A stretch of DNA of 64,000 nt from Variovorax paradoxus B4 (GTDB lineage Bacteria > Pseudomonadota > Gammaproteobacteria > Burkholderiales > Burkholderiaceae_C): contig NC_022234.1 in the NCBI RefSeq assembly GCF_000463015.1, positions 434,001-498,000 of the forward strand, in the 5' to 3' direction. The translations under genes were made by a program, and so were the position numbers. Shown here piece by piece: positions 41,714 to 50,202 of the stretch (within the stretch, counting starts at the first letter, position 1; every line of letters begins with the position of its first letter). The notes beneath the pieces are model-generated. The model worked only from the letters and a program-made list of their open reading frames with translations, ran no database searches and had not been told where the DNA came from.

Positions 41714-42930
41714 AGCTTCCGCTCTCCCTGCGCGACGTGCTCGAAGGCATCGGCCGGCGTGCCGCGACGTCCTTCGCCGTCGTCATGCCCGACGGCGGAC
41801 GCCTGTCCATCGGCAGCGAGGCGCCGGTATTCACCATCGTCTTCCACACCGATGCGGCGCTGCTCGCGACCGCAACGCGCGCTCACATCGGGTTGATGGA
41901 AGCCTATTTCGACCAGGAGGTGGATGTCGAAGGCGACTTCGGCGCCGCGCTCGCGGCCGGCATGGCGGCTGGCTTCGACCAGCACGGTGGCACGCTCAAC
42001 GGCATCGAGAACAGCCTGCACGAGCTGCGCCATTCCAATCGCGACTTCCTGCAGGCAAAGGCCAATGCCCGTGCGCACTACGGGCTCGACACCCATTTCT
42101 ACCGGCTCTGGCTCGACGATCCGCTGATGATGTACACCTGCGGCTACTGGCCCGAGGGCACGAAGACCCTGGAGGAAGCGCAGCGGCGCAAGATCGACCA
42201 CGTGTGCCGCAAGATCCGGCTGAGCGCCGGCGACAGCTTCATCGACATCGGGTGCGGTTTCGGCGGCTTCATGTTCAGGGCGCAGGAAAAGATCGGCGCC
42301 ACGGGCGTCGGCCTCAACACCACCACCGAACAGGTCGAGTGGCTGCGCGGCGAGATCGAGCGGCGCGGCCTGGAAGCCTCGCTGCAGGTGCGGGAAGCCG
42401 ATTTCCGCGAGGTGGATGCCCAGTACGACAAGGTCGTCTCGATCGGCACGCTCGAGCATGCGGGGCGGGACCAGCTGCCGCAGGTGGTCCGTGCGCATGC
42501 GGAATTCCTCAAGCCCGGAGGACTTGGCATTCTCCACTTCATCGCCCATGTGGGCCGCTTCGACACCGAGCTCTTCATCCGCAAGCATGTATTCCCGGGC
42601 GGCTGGATTCCGAGCCTGGCCGACGTGCTCGTCGAGATGGAGCGCAATGGCCTCGAGGTGCTCGACATCGAGAACCTGCGCCGGCACTATGCCCCCACGC
42701 TGGACGCCTGGGCCGAGCGCTTCGATCGCCGGTGGAGCGACATACAGGCCATCGATCCGAAGCGCTTCGACGAGCGCTTTCGGCGCATCTGGCGCACCTA
42801 CCTGGTCGGTTGTGCGGAGATGTTCCGTTCGCCCGCCGGCTACACGCACTTGTTCCAGATCGTGTTCAGCAAGGGCAACGCGACCGCGGCGAGCTACCCG
42901 ATGACCCGGGCACATCTGTATGCCCCCTGA
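41710..42930 (+). CDS. Cyclopropane-fatty-acid-synthase-like SAM methyltransferase
   Basis: 406 residues from MKLPLSLRDV. Methyltransferase core: FIDIGCGFGGFMFRAQE near residue 178 (SAM site), YYWPEG-type block as MYTCGYWPEGTKTLEEAQ near 140, IGTLEHAGRDQLP near 247 and HVFPGGWIPS near 295. CFA synthases act on unsaturated acyl chains of membrane phospholipids. The neighbour is an FAD oxidoreductase overlapping by 11 bp, the pairing seen for TmsB/TmsA (BfaB/BfaA) that make 10-methyl fatty acids and for Rv0447c/Rv0449c of M. tuberculosis. Product therefore likely methyl-branched rather than cyclopropane lipid (inference). Confidence 0.85.
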   Translation: MKLPLSLRDVLEGIGRRAATSFAVVMPDGGRLSIGSEAPVFTIVFHTDAALLATATRAHIGLMEAYFDQEVDVEGDFGAALAAGMAAGFDQHGGTLNGIENSLHELRHSNRDFLQAKANARAHYGLDTHFYRLWLDDPLMMYTCGYWPEGTKTLEEAQRRKIDHVCRKIRLSAGDSFIDIGCGFGGFMFRAQEKIGATGVGLNTTTEQVEWLRGEIERRGLEASLQVREADFREVDAQYDKVVSIGTLEHAGRDQLPQVVRAHAEFLKPGGLGILHFIAHVGRFDTELFIRKHVFPGGWIPSLADVLVEMERNGLEVLDIENLRRHYAPTLDAWAERFDRRWSDIQAIDPKRFDERFRRIWRTYLVGCAEMFRSPAGYTHLFQIVFSKGNATAASYPMTRAHLYAP

Positions 42931-44275
42931 ATCCGCCAGCTACGAGATGCGCAAGCGCGAGCTTCTTGCGGCGGCGCGCACCGGCCGCTTTCAGGGGGAC
43001 GCTCCGCTGGCGCTGGCCAAGCGCACTTCGAACCTCTTCAGGGACCCCGGCACGGGGCCGCGGCACCGGATCGACCTGGGCGGCTTCGACCACGTGATCG
43101 ACATCGACGCCGCGGCCGGCACGCTGCAGGCCGAGGGCATGGTGAGCTACGAGCAGTTGGTGGCTGCAACCCTGCCGCACCGCGTGATGCCGGCGGTCGT
43201 GCCGCAGCTCAGGACGATCACCGTCGGCGGCGCGGTGGCCGGGGTGGGCATCGAGGCCACCTCGTTTCGGCAGGGCCTCGTGCATCACACGGTGCTGGAG
43301 ATCGACGTCCTGCTGCCCGATGGCAGCATCGTGACCTGCGCTCCGCACAATGCGCACAGCGACCTGTTCTTCGGTTTTCCCAACTCGTATGGCACGCTCG
43401 GCTATGCGCTGCGCCTGGTGCTGCGAACGCTGCCGGTGAAACCCTGCGTTCGGGTGGAACACGTTGCATTCGAGCGCGCCGAAGACTTCTTCGCCGCGCT
43501 TGCCGAGGCATGCACAGGCGATGCCGATTTCCTGGACGGCGTGGTGTTCGGCCCGCATTCCCTGGTACTGAATGTGGCGCGCTTCGAAGACGGCGCGCCT
43601 TCGCTCAGCAACTACGGGTACGAGCGCATCTACTACCGTTCGCTGCTGGACACGCCGGTCGATCACCTGAGCGTGCATGACTACCTGTGGCGCTGGGACA
43701 CCGACTGGTTCTGGTGTTCCCGGAATTTCGGCGCGCAGAATCCGCTCGTGCGCCGGCTGTTCGGCCGCTCGCACCTGAACTCGCGCACCTACACGCGGCT
43801 CATGCGGTTGAACGCCCGCTGGGGCCTGACGGAGCGCCTGGCGCGATGGCGCGGCGTGCACACCGAGTCGGTGATCCAGGACGTGGACATTCCGCTCTCG
43901 GCTGCGCCTGCCTTCCTTGAATTCCTCCAGCGCGAAACAGGGATTCTTCCGGTCTGGATCTGCCCGGTGCACGCGCCCGTCGAGACGGCCCGATTCACGC
44001 TGTACCCGCTCGACGCGGGCACGCTCTACATCAACTTCGGTTTCTGGGATGTGGTCGAGAGCCGCCTTCCCCATGAGGCGGGACACTTCAATCGCCTGGT
44101 GGAAAGGGAGGTGCTGCGCCTGGGCGGCATCAAGTCGCTCTATTCGGACAGCTTCTTCACCCGAGAGGAGTTCGATGGCGCCTACGGCATGGCCGCCTAT
44201 GAGGCACTGAAGCGCCGCTACGACGCCGGGCGCCGCGCGCCGCATCTGTACGACAAGTGCGTGCTGCGGCGCTGA
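42920..44275 (+). CDS. FAD-binding oxidoreductase, TmsA/DHCR24-like partner of the CFA-type enzyme
   Basis: 451 residues. PCMH-type FAD-binding domain near residues 40-180: IDLGGFDHVIDIDAAAGTL, VVPQLRTITVGGAVAGVGIE (flavin loop) and SYGTLGYALRLVLRTLP. The C-terminal half, with PVWICPVHAPVETARFTLYP and DKCVLRR, resembles delta24-sterol-reductase/TmsA-like flavoproteins. The ATG lies inside the end of the CFA-like gene (11-bp overlap), so the two are co-translated. TmsA reduces the 10-methylene intermediate to a 10-methyl group; a similar step is proposed here. Confidence 0.82.
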   Translation: MPPESASYEMRKRELLAAARTGRFQGDAPLALAKRTSNLFRDPGTGPRHRIDLGGFDHVIDIDAAAGTLQAEGMVSYEQLVAATLPHRVMPAVVPQLRTITVGGAVAGVGIEATSFRQGLVHHTVLEIDVLLPDGSIVTCAPHNAHSDLFFGFPNSYGTLGYALRLVLRTLPVKPCVRVEHVAFERAEDFFAALAEACTGDADFLDGVVFGPHSLVLNVARFEDGAPSLSNYGYERIYYRSLLDTPVDHLSVHDYLWRWDTDWFWCSRNFGAQNPLVRRLFGRSHLNSRTYTRLMRLNARWGLTERLARWRGVHTESVIQDVDIPLSAAPAFLEFLQRETGILPVWICPVHAPVETARFTLYPLDAGTLYINFGFWDVVESRLPHEAGHFNRLVEREVLRLGGIKSLYSDSFFTREEFDGAYGMAAYEALKRRYDAGRRAPHLYDKCVLRR

Positions 44276-44276
44276 A

Positions 44277-44317
44277 TTGATCGTGATCAAAGGTTCCGGT
44301 CGCCAGGCGCCGAAGAT
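44277..44317 (+). promoter_or_regulatory. FNR/Dnr-type promoter of the USP gene at 44380
   Basis: Fully symmetrical box TTGATCGTGATCAA at 44277-44290, 2 bp after the upstream stop codon. The best -10 match is GAAGAT at 44312-44317, 31 bp from the centre. Confidence 0.75.
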
Positions 44318-44379
44318 CCGGCTGTCGCTCAACACTTCCGCGCCCGAGGCGCCGTCCAATCCGACCGGGGGACCGTCCC

Positions 44380-45225
44380 ATGAATTTCAAGACCATCCTT
44401 GTCCATCTCGACCATTCGCAGCGCAGTCCGGCGCGTGCGGCGCTGGCGGCCCGGTGGGCCAGGGCGCACGAAGGCCATCTTGTCGGCCTCGTGCCGACCG
44501 GGCTGCGCGACGGCGTGATTCCCGCCGATGCCATTGCCACGGGCATGACCGACTTCATCGCGGAATCGGCCGACTACCTGCGCCGGCGTGCCGAAGCCAT
44601 CAGCCGGGAGTTCAGGGAGAGCATCGTGGCGACGGGCACCCTTCCGTACGAGGTTCGCCTGGTGGAGGGTGCGACCATCGATGCCGTGGTGCAGCATGGC
44701 CGCGCGAGCGATCTGGTCGTGCTGGGGCAGGACGACGGGTCGAACGCGATGGACATCTCGGTGCATGGCCTCGCGGCGCATGTGCTGATGGAAGTGGGGC
44801 AGCCCGTGCTGATCGTGCCTTCCACCGGGCAGTTCGAGAGCGTCGCTAGGAACGCGGTGGTTGCCTGGAACGGTTCGCGCGAGGCCGCCGTCGCCCTTCA
44901 TGCCGCGCTGCCGGCGCTGCGGCGCGCATCCCGCGTGACGCTCGTTTCGTTCCGCCACCCGAAGGATGAAGAAGACGACGACCGGCAACCCTCCGCCGCG
45001 GACATGCTCCGATTCCTGTCGCGGCACGGCATCCAGGCGACGTTCGAGCGGAATGTCACCGACATCGACGTCGCCGACGCGCTGCTGTCGCGCGTCGCGG
45101 ACCTGGGCGCCGACCTGCTCGTGATGGGCGGCTACGGCCATTCGCGGCTGCGCGAATTGGTCCTTGGCGGTGTCACGCGGCAGATCCTCGCGCAAATGAC
45201 CGTGCCCGTCCTGACGGCGCATTGA
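44380..45225 (+). CDS. Universal stress protein, two-domain
   Basis: 281 residues from MNFKTILVHLDHSQRS; ribosome site GGGGGA 8 nt upstream. Two USP domains; the second carries NAVVAWNGSREAAVALHAALPALRRA and the terminal GGYGHSRLRELVLGGVTRQIL. It is very similar along its length to the truncated USP at 1-684, so they are recent paralogues. Convergent with the PHA synthase gene. Confidence 0.94.
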   Translation: MNFKTILVHLDHSQRSPARAALAARWARAHEGHLVGLVPTGLRDGVIPADAIATGMTDFIAESADYLRRRAEAISREFRESIVATGTLPYEVRLVEGATIDAVVQHGRASDLVVLGQDDGSNAMDISVHGLAAHVLMEVGQPVLIVPSTGQFESVARNAVVAWNGSREAAVALHAALPALRRASRVTLVSFRHPKDEEDDDRQPSAADMLRFLSRHGIQATFERNVTDIDVADALLSRVADLGADLLVMGGYGHSRLRELVLGGVTRQILAQMTVPVLTAH

Positions 45226-45248
45226 GGGCGGCGCACCGACCGGCGAAC

Positions 45249-46913
45249 TCAGCGCGCAAGAACGTAGGTGCCCGGCGCGTCGCCGAGCGTTGGATAGCCG
45301 CGCTGCGGCGAACCCATGCCCGGCGGCCGCCGCTTCGGCCCCGAATGCCCGGCCAGCCACTGTTCGAAACAGGGCCACCAGGAACCCGCCATCTCCTGCG
45401 AACGCTCGAGAAATTCGTCCGGCGCCACGTAGGGTGCGTTCCTCTTTCGCTTGAGCAACCGGTGGCTGCGGTGCGGATGGCCCGGTTCGCTCAGGATGCC
45501 CGCGTTGTGGCCGCCCTCCGTCAGCACGAAGGTGAGTTCGGCGTCGCACAGCAGATGGATCTTGTACACCGATCGCCATGGCGCCACGTGGTCGGTGCGG
45601 GTGCCGAGCGCGAACACGGGCACGTCGATGTCGTTCAGCGATACCGGCCTTCCGTCGACCAGGTAGTGACCCTCGGCCAGCGTGTTCTCGAGGAACAGGC
45701 CGCGCAGGTAGTCCGAATGCATGCGGCAGGGCATGCGCGTGCCGTCCGCGTTCCAGGCCATCAGGTCGGTCATCGGCACGCGCTCGCCCAGCAGGTAGTT
45801 GCGCACCATCGGTGCCCAGACCAGGTCGCCGGGGCGCAGCGCCTGGAAAGCCGCCGCCATCTGTTCCGCACCCAGATAGCCCTGGCGCGACATGATGTCT
45901 TCCAGGAACGCCAGTTGGCTTTCGTCGATGAAGAGGCCCAGTTCGCCGGGCTCGGTGAAGTCCGTTTGCGCGGCCAGCAGGGTGAGCGTGGCCAGGCGGT
46001 CGTCCCTGTCCCGCGCCATGGCGGCCGCGGCGATGGCCATCAGGGTCCCGCCGAGACAGTAGCCCACGGCATGGATGCGGCGCTGGGGCGCCACGGCCTC
46101 GACCGCGTCGAGGCTGGCCATGACGCCCAGGCGCAGGTACGCGGCCATGCCGAGCTTCGCATCCGCCGCCTCGGGGTTTTTCCAGGAAATGGCGAAGACC
46201 GTGTGCCCCTTGGCCACGAGATGGCGGATCAGCGAGTTGTGGGGCGAGAGGTCGAGCACGTAGTACTTCATGATCCAGGCGCTGACGACGAGGACCGGTT
46301 CGGCATGCACCGTCGGCGTGGCCGGGGCGTACTGGATGAGTTCGATCAGTTCGTTGCGCAGGATGACCTTTCCCGGCGTGAGGGCGACTTCGCGCCCGGG
46401 CCGGAACGATCCGGCCTCAGCGGACGACCGGCCCAAGGCCGCGCGGCCCGCGTCCTCGATCCAGTGCATGGCGCCGCTCGCCAGGCTGCTGCCGCCGGTG
46501 GCCGCGATCTTCTGCAGCACCTGCGGATTGGTGACCGCGCAATTGGCGGGCGACAGCAACTCCAGCCATTGCCGCGCCATGAAGGCGACCAGATGTTCAT
46601 GATGCCGGTCCACGCCGGGCACACCGCGGATGAAGGTGCGCAGGCGGTGGGCGGCGGCCTCGTGGGCCTGCCGGTACAGGCTGAAGGGCCATGCATCCCA
46701 TTCCTTTCCCGACAGGCGCGGCTCATGCACCTGGCCGGGTGCGTCGACGGCGGCTGCGTCGATGGCCACCCGCGCCGCGCGCCCGGGTTGGGTCGCGAGG
46801 TGAATGGCCCAATCGGACCACGCCAGCATCTGGGCGGCGGGCGACATGCCTCCGCCCAGCTGTCCCCAGAAGGCGTGCAGGGTTCTGTCCAGTTCGTCGG
46901 GCTCTTCATTCAC
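45249..46913 (-). CDS. phaC: Poly(3-hydroxyalkanoate) synthase (class I PhaC-like)
   Basis: 554 residues with a GTG start (VNEEPDELDR) overlapping the stop of a 17-codon leader ORF (GTGA). The lipase-like box GYCLGGT near residue 283 holds the catalytic Cys; the catalytic Asp is in GTRTDHVAPW near 440 and His in TEGGHNAGILSEPGH near 470. PWINKYYVLDL of typical class I enzymes is here AWIMKYYVLDL. It polymerises hydroxyacyl-CoA into storage granules. A TTG at 46943 is an alternative in-frame start, but lacks a ribosome site. A thiolase is encoded at 52414; no phasin or reductase gene is adjacent. Confidence 0.9.
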   Translation of the reverse strand: MNEEPDELDRTLHAFWGQLGGGMSPAAQMLAWSDWAIHLATQPGRAARVAIDAAAVDAPGQVHEPRLSGKEWDAWPFSLYRQAHEAAAHRLRTFIRGVPGVDRHHEHLVAFMARQWLELLSPANCAVTNPQVLQKIAATGGSSLASGAMHWIEDAGRAALGRSSAEAGSFRPGREVALTPGKVILRNELIELIQYAPATPTVHAEPVLVVSAWIMKYYVLDLSPHNSLIRHLVAKGHTVFAISWKNPEAADAKLGMAAYLRLGVMASLDAVEAVAPQRRIHAVGYCLGGTLMAIAAAAMARDRDDRLATLTLLAAQTDFTEPGELGLFIDESQLAFLEDIMSRQGYLGAEQMAAAFQALRPGDLVWAPMVRNYLLGERVPMTDLMAWNADGTRMPCRMHSDYLRGLFLENTLAEGHYLVDGRPVSLNDIDVPVFALGTRTDHVAPWRSVYKIHLLCDAELTFVLTEGGHNAGILSEPGHPHRSHRLLKRKRNAPYVAPDEFLERSQEMAGSWWPCFEQWLAGHSGPKRRPPGMGSPQRGYPTLGDAPGTYVLAR

Positions 46914-46963
46914 GGCAGTGCCCGCCCGGACAAGAGAAAACAATCATTTCGAACATTGCGCAT
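46910..46963 (-). CDS. Probable 17-residue leader ORF of phaC
   Basis: ATG at 46963 preceded by a strong ribosome site (GGAGG, 5-6 nt spacing) encodes MRNVRNDCFLLSGRALP. Its TGA overlaps the GTG start of phaC (GTGA). It lies 13 nt after the predicted transcription start (near 46976). The phaC GTG has no ribosome site of its own, so translation of phaC probably depends on this ORF. Confidence 0.55.
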   Translation of the reverse strand: MRNVRNDCFLLSGRALP

Positions 46964-46982
46964 GGCGCCTCCGGTTGGCCCG

Positions 46983-47024
46983 AATGTAGTGACCGCATGC
47001 GGCTGCTTCCTTGCGCTTGCTCAA
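46983..47024 (-). promoter_or_regulatory. FNR/Dnr-type promoter of the phaC leader-phaC transcript
   Basis: Box TTGCGCTTGCTCAA at 47011-47024; minus-strand -10 TACATT at 46983-46988, 32 bp from the centre. Predicted start near 46976. Confidence 0.78.
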
Positions 47025-47051
47025 GGTCCGGTCGCGCACGGCGTGCACGAT
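47011..47051 (+). promoter_or_regulatory. Same box, divergent promoter of the P-type ATPase gene
   Basis: The box at 47011-47024 also has a plus-strand -10, CACGAT at 47046-47051, 31 bp from the centre. The predicted +1 is 47058, exactly the A of the ATPase start codon. Confidence 0.6.
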
Positions 47052-47057
47052 GGGCGG

Positions 47058-49691
47058 ATGAACGACCCGCAAGATGCCAGCACGCTGGCCCGCGATGCGC
47101 ACCTGCATCCCGCCGCCGCTCTCGCCGTTCGCCTGGGCGTGGACCCCGGCGAAGGCCTGAGCGCCGAAGAGGCGCTGAAGCGGCAGGAGTTCCATGGACC
47201 CAACAGCCTGCCGCAGTCGCCGCCCCGCAGCCTGATGCAGCGGGTGCTCGACCAATTCCGCGACTTCATGGTGCTGGTGCTGATTGCGGCGGCGCTGCTG
47301 TCCGGATTCATCGGCGATGTGGCGGACACCGTGGCCATCGCCGTGATCGTGGTGCTCAACGCCGCCATCGGCCTGGCCCAGGAGTGGCGCGCGGAGCGCG
47401 CGCTCGACGCGCTCAAGCGGCTGGCCAGCCCGCACGCGACCGTGCGGCGCGAGGGCAGTTCCCAGGTCCTGGAGACGAGCGAGCTGGTGCCGGGTGACGT
47501 GGTGCTGCTCGAGGCGGGCAATCTCGTGCCGGCCGATCTTCGCCTGCACCAGGCGGCGCAGTTGCGGGTGGACGAATCGACGTTGACCGGGGAATCCGTC
47601 ACGGTGGAGAAGCACACGGCGCATCTGCCCGACGGCGTCCACGGGGTGGGGGATCGGCTCAACATGGCCTTCAAGGGCACGCTGGTCACGCATGGCCGTG
47701 CCGAAGGGCTGGTGGTCGCCACCGGCTCCCGGACGGAACTGGGCCGGGTGGCCGGCCTGCTGCGCGACACGCAAGCGCGAAGCACGCCGTTGCAGCTGCG
47801 CCTGGCCTCGTTCGGCAGGCGGCTGTCGCTGGTGGTGCTGTGCCTCTGCACGCTGATCTTCGGCATCGGCGTGATGCGGGGCGAGCCGGTGCTGCTCATG
47901 GCGCTGACCGCCATCAGCCTGGCGGTGGCGGCCATTCCGGAGGCGCTGCCGGCCGTGGTCACCGTGCTGCTCGCGCTGGGCGCGCGCCGCATGGTGAAGG
48001 TGAACGCGCTCGTGCGCCGCTTGCCCTCCGTGGAGACGCTCGGTTCCGTCAGCGTGATTTGTTCCGACAAGACCGGCACCCTGACGCAGAACCGCATGCG
48101 GGTGCAGGTGGTGGATCTCCTCGCCGGCGGTTCCCGGGATCCCTTGTGGCGTGCGGTGCTGCTGTGCACCGACGCCAGCCTCGGTGCCCGCGGAGAGTGG
48201 GTGGGCGACCCCACCGAGACTGCGCTGGTCGAGGCCGCCCAGGCGGCCGGGTTCGAACCCGGCGCCGTGCGTGCGGCCCATGCACGTTTGGAGGAGTGGC
48301 CCTTCGACGCCGGACGCAAACGCATGAGCACGCTGCACCGTGAGCAGGAAGGCTGGGTCGTCGTCACCAAGGGCGCACCCGAAACCGTGTTGCCGTGCTG
48401 CACGCACGTGGCATCGGGGCAGGGAGATCTCGTGCTGGACGGCACCGAGGCCTTGTCCGCCGCGCAGACCATGGCAGCCCAGGGCCTGCGCGTGCTGGCG
48501 GTGGCACGGCGCTCCTTCGCGCAGAACCCCGTGGGCCGGTCCGCCGAGGCCGTCGAATCCGGCATGGTCCTGCTCGGCCTTGTCGGCCTGGCCGATCCGC
48601 CGCGGCCGCAAGCCAAGGCCGCCGTGGCCGACTGCCGCAGCGCGGGCATCACGCCGGTGATGATCACGGGCGATCATCCGGCAACGGCATTGGCCATCGC
48701 GCGCGAACTCGGCATTGCCGAAGGCAGCGGGCCGGTGCTCACCGGCGCGGACCTCGGTGCGATGGACGATGCCGCGCTGCAGCGTGCGGCCCGCGACGTG
48801 CGCGTGTATGCGCGGGTCGATCCGGCCCAGAAGATCCGGATCGTGCAGGCGCTGCAGGCCCAGGGCCAGTTCGTGGCAATGACCGGCGACGGCGTCAACG
48901 ATGCGCCCGCGCTCAAGCAGGCGGACATCGGCATCGCGATGGGGCTGGGCGGCACCGATGTCGCACGCGAGGCGGCGAGCCTCGTGCTGCTCGACGACAA
49001 CTTCGCGAGCATCGTGGCGGCCGTCCGCGAAGGCCGGCGCATCTTCGACAACATCCGCAAGTTCATCCGCTACGCGATGACCGGGAATTCCGGCGAGATC
49101 TGGACCCTGTTCCTCGCGCCCCTGATGGGCATGCCGATTCCGCTGCTGCCGCTGCACATCCTCTGGGTGAACCTGGTGACCGACGGGTTGCCCGGCCTTG
49201 CCCTTGCCGCCGAGCCTGCGGAACGGGGCGTCATGCAGCGCCCGCCGCGAGCGCCGGGCGAAAGCGTGTTCGCGGGCGGTCTCTGGCAGCACACGTTGTG
49301 GGTCGGCCTGCTGATCGCGGCGCTGTGCCTTGGCATCCAGGCCTGGGCCCTGAAGATGGACATGCACTGGCAGACCATGGTGTTCACGGTGCTCACGCTG
49401 TCCCAGATGGGGCACGTGCTGGCCATCCGCTCAGAGACCGATTCGTTGTTCACCCAGGGGCTGCGAAGCAACCTGCCGCTGGCCGGCGCGGTCCTGTCGA
49501 CCTTTGCGCTCCAGCTCGCGGTGATCTACGTTCCGGCCTTGCAGTCGGTGTTCCGCACCGAGGCGCTGACGGCCGGCGAACTGGCGCTGTGCCTGGCATG
49601 CGCGGTGGGGGTCTTTTTCGCGGTGGAGGCCGAGAAATGGATTCGCCGCCACTCGGCCCGCGGCCCGCTCCGCCTGGCGGTTGTCGTCTGA
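47058..49691 (+). CDS. Cation-transporting P-type ATPase (P2-type, calcium-pump-like)
   Basis: 877 residues. N-terminal cation-ATPase domain (HPAAALAVRLGVDPGEGLS), actuator motif TLTGESVTVEK near residue 177, PEALPAVVTVLLALGARRMVK near 295 (ion-binding helix M4), phosphorylation site CSDKTGTLTQNRM near 335, KGAPETVL near 440 and hinge TGDGVNDAPALKQADIGIAMG near 610, then four C-terminal helices. The family exports Ca2+ or other cations or exchanges Na+/K+; specificity is not clear since the usual PEGLP is PEALP. Start MNDPQDAS is chosen over a much longer non-coding extension. Transcript predicted leaderless. Confidence 0.92.
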   Translation: MNDPQDASTLARDAHLHPAAALAVRLGVDPGEGLSAEEALKRQEFHGPNSLPQSPPRSLMQRVLDQFRDFMVLVLIAAALLSGFIGDVADTVAIAVIVVLNAAIGLAQEWRAERALDALKRLASPHATVRREGSSQVLETSELVPGDVVLLEAGNLVPADLRLHQAAQLRVDESTLTGESVTVEKHTAHLPDGVHGVGDRLNMAFKGTLVTHGRAEGLVVATGSRTELGRVAGLLRDTQARSTPLQLRLASFGRRLSLVVLCLCTLIFGIGVMRGEPVLLMALTAISLAVAAIPEALPAVVTVLLALGARRMVKVNALVRRLPSVETLGSVSVICSDKTGTLTQNRMRVQVVDLLAGGSRDPLWRAVLLCTDASLGARGEWVGDPTETALVEAAQAAGFEPGAVRAAHARLEEWPFDAGRKRMSTLHREQEGWVVVTKGAPETVLPCCTHVASGQGDLVLDGTEALSAAQTMAAQGLRVLAVARRSFAQNPVGRSAEAVESGMVLLGLVGLADPPRPQAKAAVADCRSAGITPVMITGDHPATALAIARELGIAEGSGPVLTGADLGAMDDAALQRAARDVRVYARVDPAQKIRIVQALQAQGQFVAMTGDGVNDAPALKQADIGIAMGLGGTDVAREAASLVLLDDNFASIVAAVREGRRIFDNIRKFIRYAMTGNSGEIWTLFLAPLMGMPIPLLPLHILWVNLVTDGLPGLALAAEPAERGVMQRPPRAPGESVFAGGLWQHTLWVGLLIAALCLGIQAWALKMDMHWQTMVFTVLTLSQMGHVLAIRSETDSLFTQGLRSNLPLAGAVLSTFALQLAVIYVPALQSVFRTEALTAGELALCLACAVGVFFAVEAEKWIRRHSARGPLRLAVVV

Positions 49692-49730
49692 CTGCGGCCG
49701 GCCGCACGTTTCATTCGAAGGAGGACGACC

Positions 49731-50159
49731 GTGAAGATACTGATGCCGGTGGACGGCAGCGAATACACGCGCTACATGCTCGACTACGCGGCCGCGCAGG
49801 GCGGCTGGCTCGGCAACACGCCGCACGAGGTCACTTTCTTGGCCGTGGTGCCGCCTCTGCCGCCCCGTGCGCGCGGGTTCATGGACGAAGCCGAGGCGCA
49901 GGCCTTCTACCGCAACGAAGCTGCAGGGGCGTTGCAGCGGGTCGTTGAATTCGCGGCACGGCACTCGTGGCAGCCGACCATCGTTCACCGGGTCGGGCAG
50001 CCCGGCAGGGTGATCGCGGACATGGCCGTGGAAGAGGGCTTCGATCTCATCGTCATGGGATCGCACGGCCACTCGGCGCTCGGGGCGCTGCTGCTGGGCT
50101 CGGTCACCTCGCAGGTGCTGGCGCAGTGCAGGGTGCCGGTGCTCGTCGTGCGCCGCTGA
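49731..50159 (+). CDS. Universal stress protein, single-domain
   Basis: 142 residues, MKILMPVDGSEYTRYMLDYA start and IVMGSHGHSALGALLLGSVTSQVL ATP-binding motif near residue 105. The single-domain size is that of UspA-type proteins that dimerise. It lies 39 bp after the P-type ATPase gene on the same strand, with a ribosome site GGAGG, so it is probably co-transcribed. A 14-bp perfect palindrome (TGCGGCCGGCCGCA, 49693-49706) lies between the two and could reduce read-through. Confidence 0.93.
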   Translation: MKILMPVDGSEYTRYMLDYAAAQGGWLGNTPHEVTFLAVVPPLPPRARGFMDEAEAQAFYRNEAAGALQRVVEFAARHSWQPTIVHRVGQPGRVIADMAVEEGFDLIVMGSHGHSALGALLLGSVTSQVLAQCRVPVLVVRR

Positions 50160-50202
50160 CGGGGCCGAACTGCAGGACGTCGCCCTTGTTCGCGAGCGCG
50201 GC

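Noticed and set aside
45222..47057. Extension of the P-type ATPase frame 1.8 kb upstream
   Set aside because: It runs antisense through phaC, which is well supported; the ATPase family start is at 47058.
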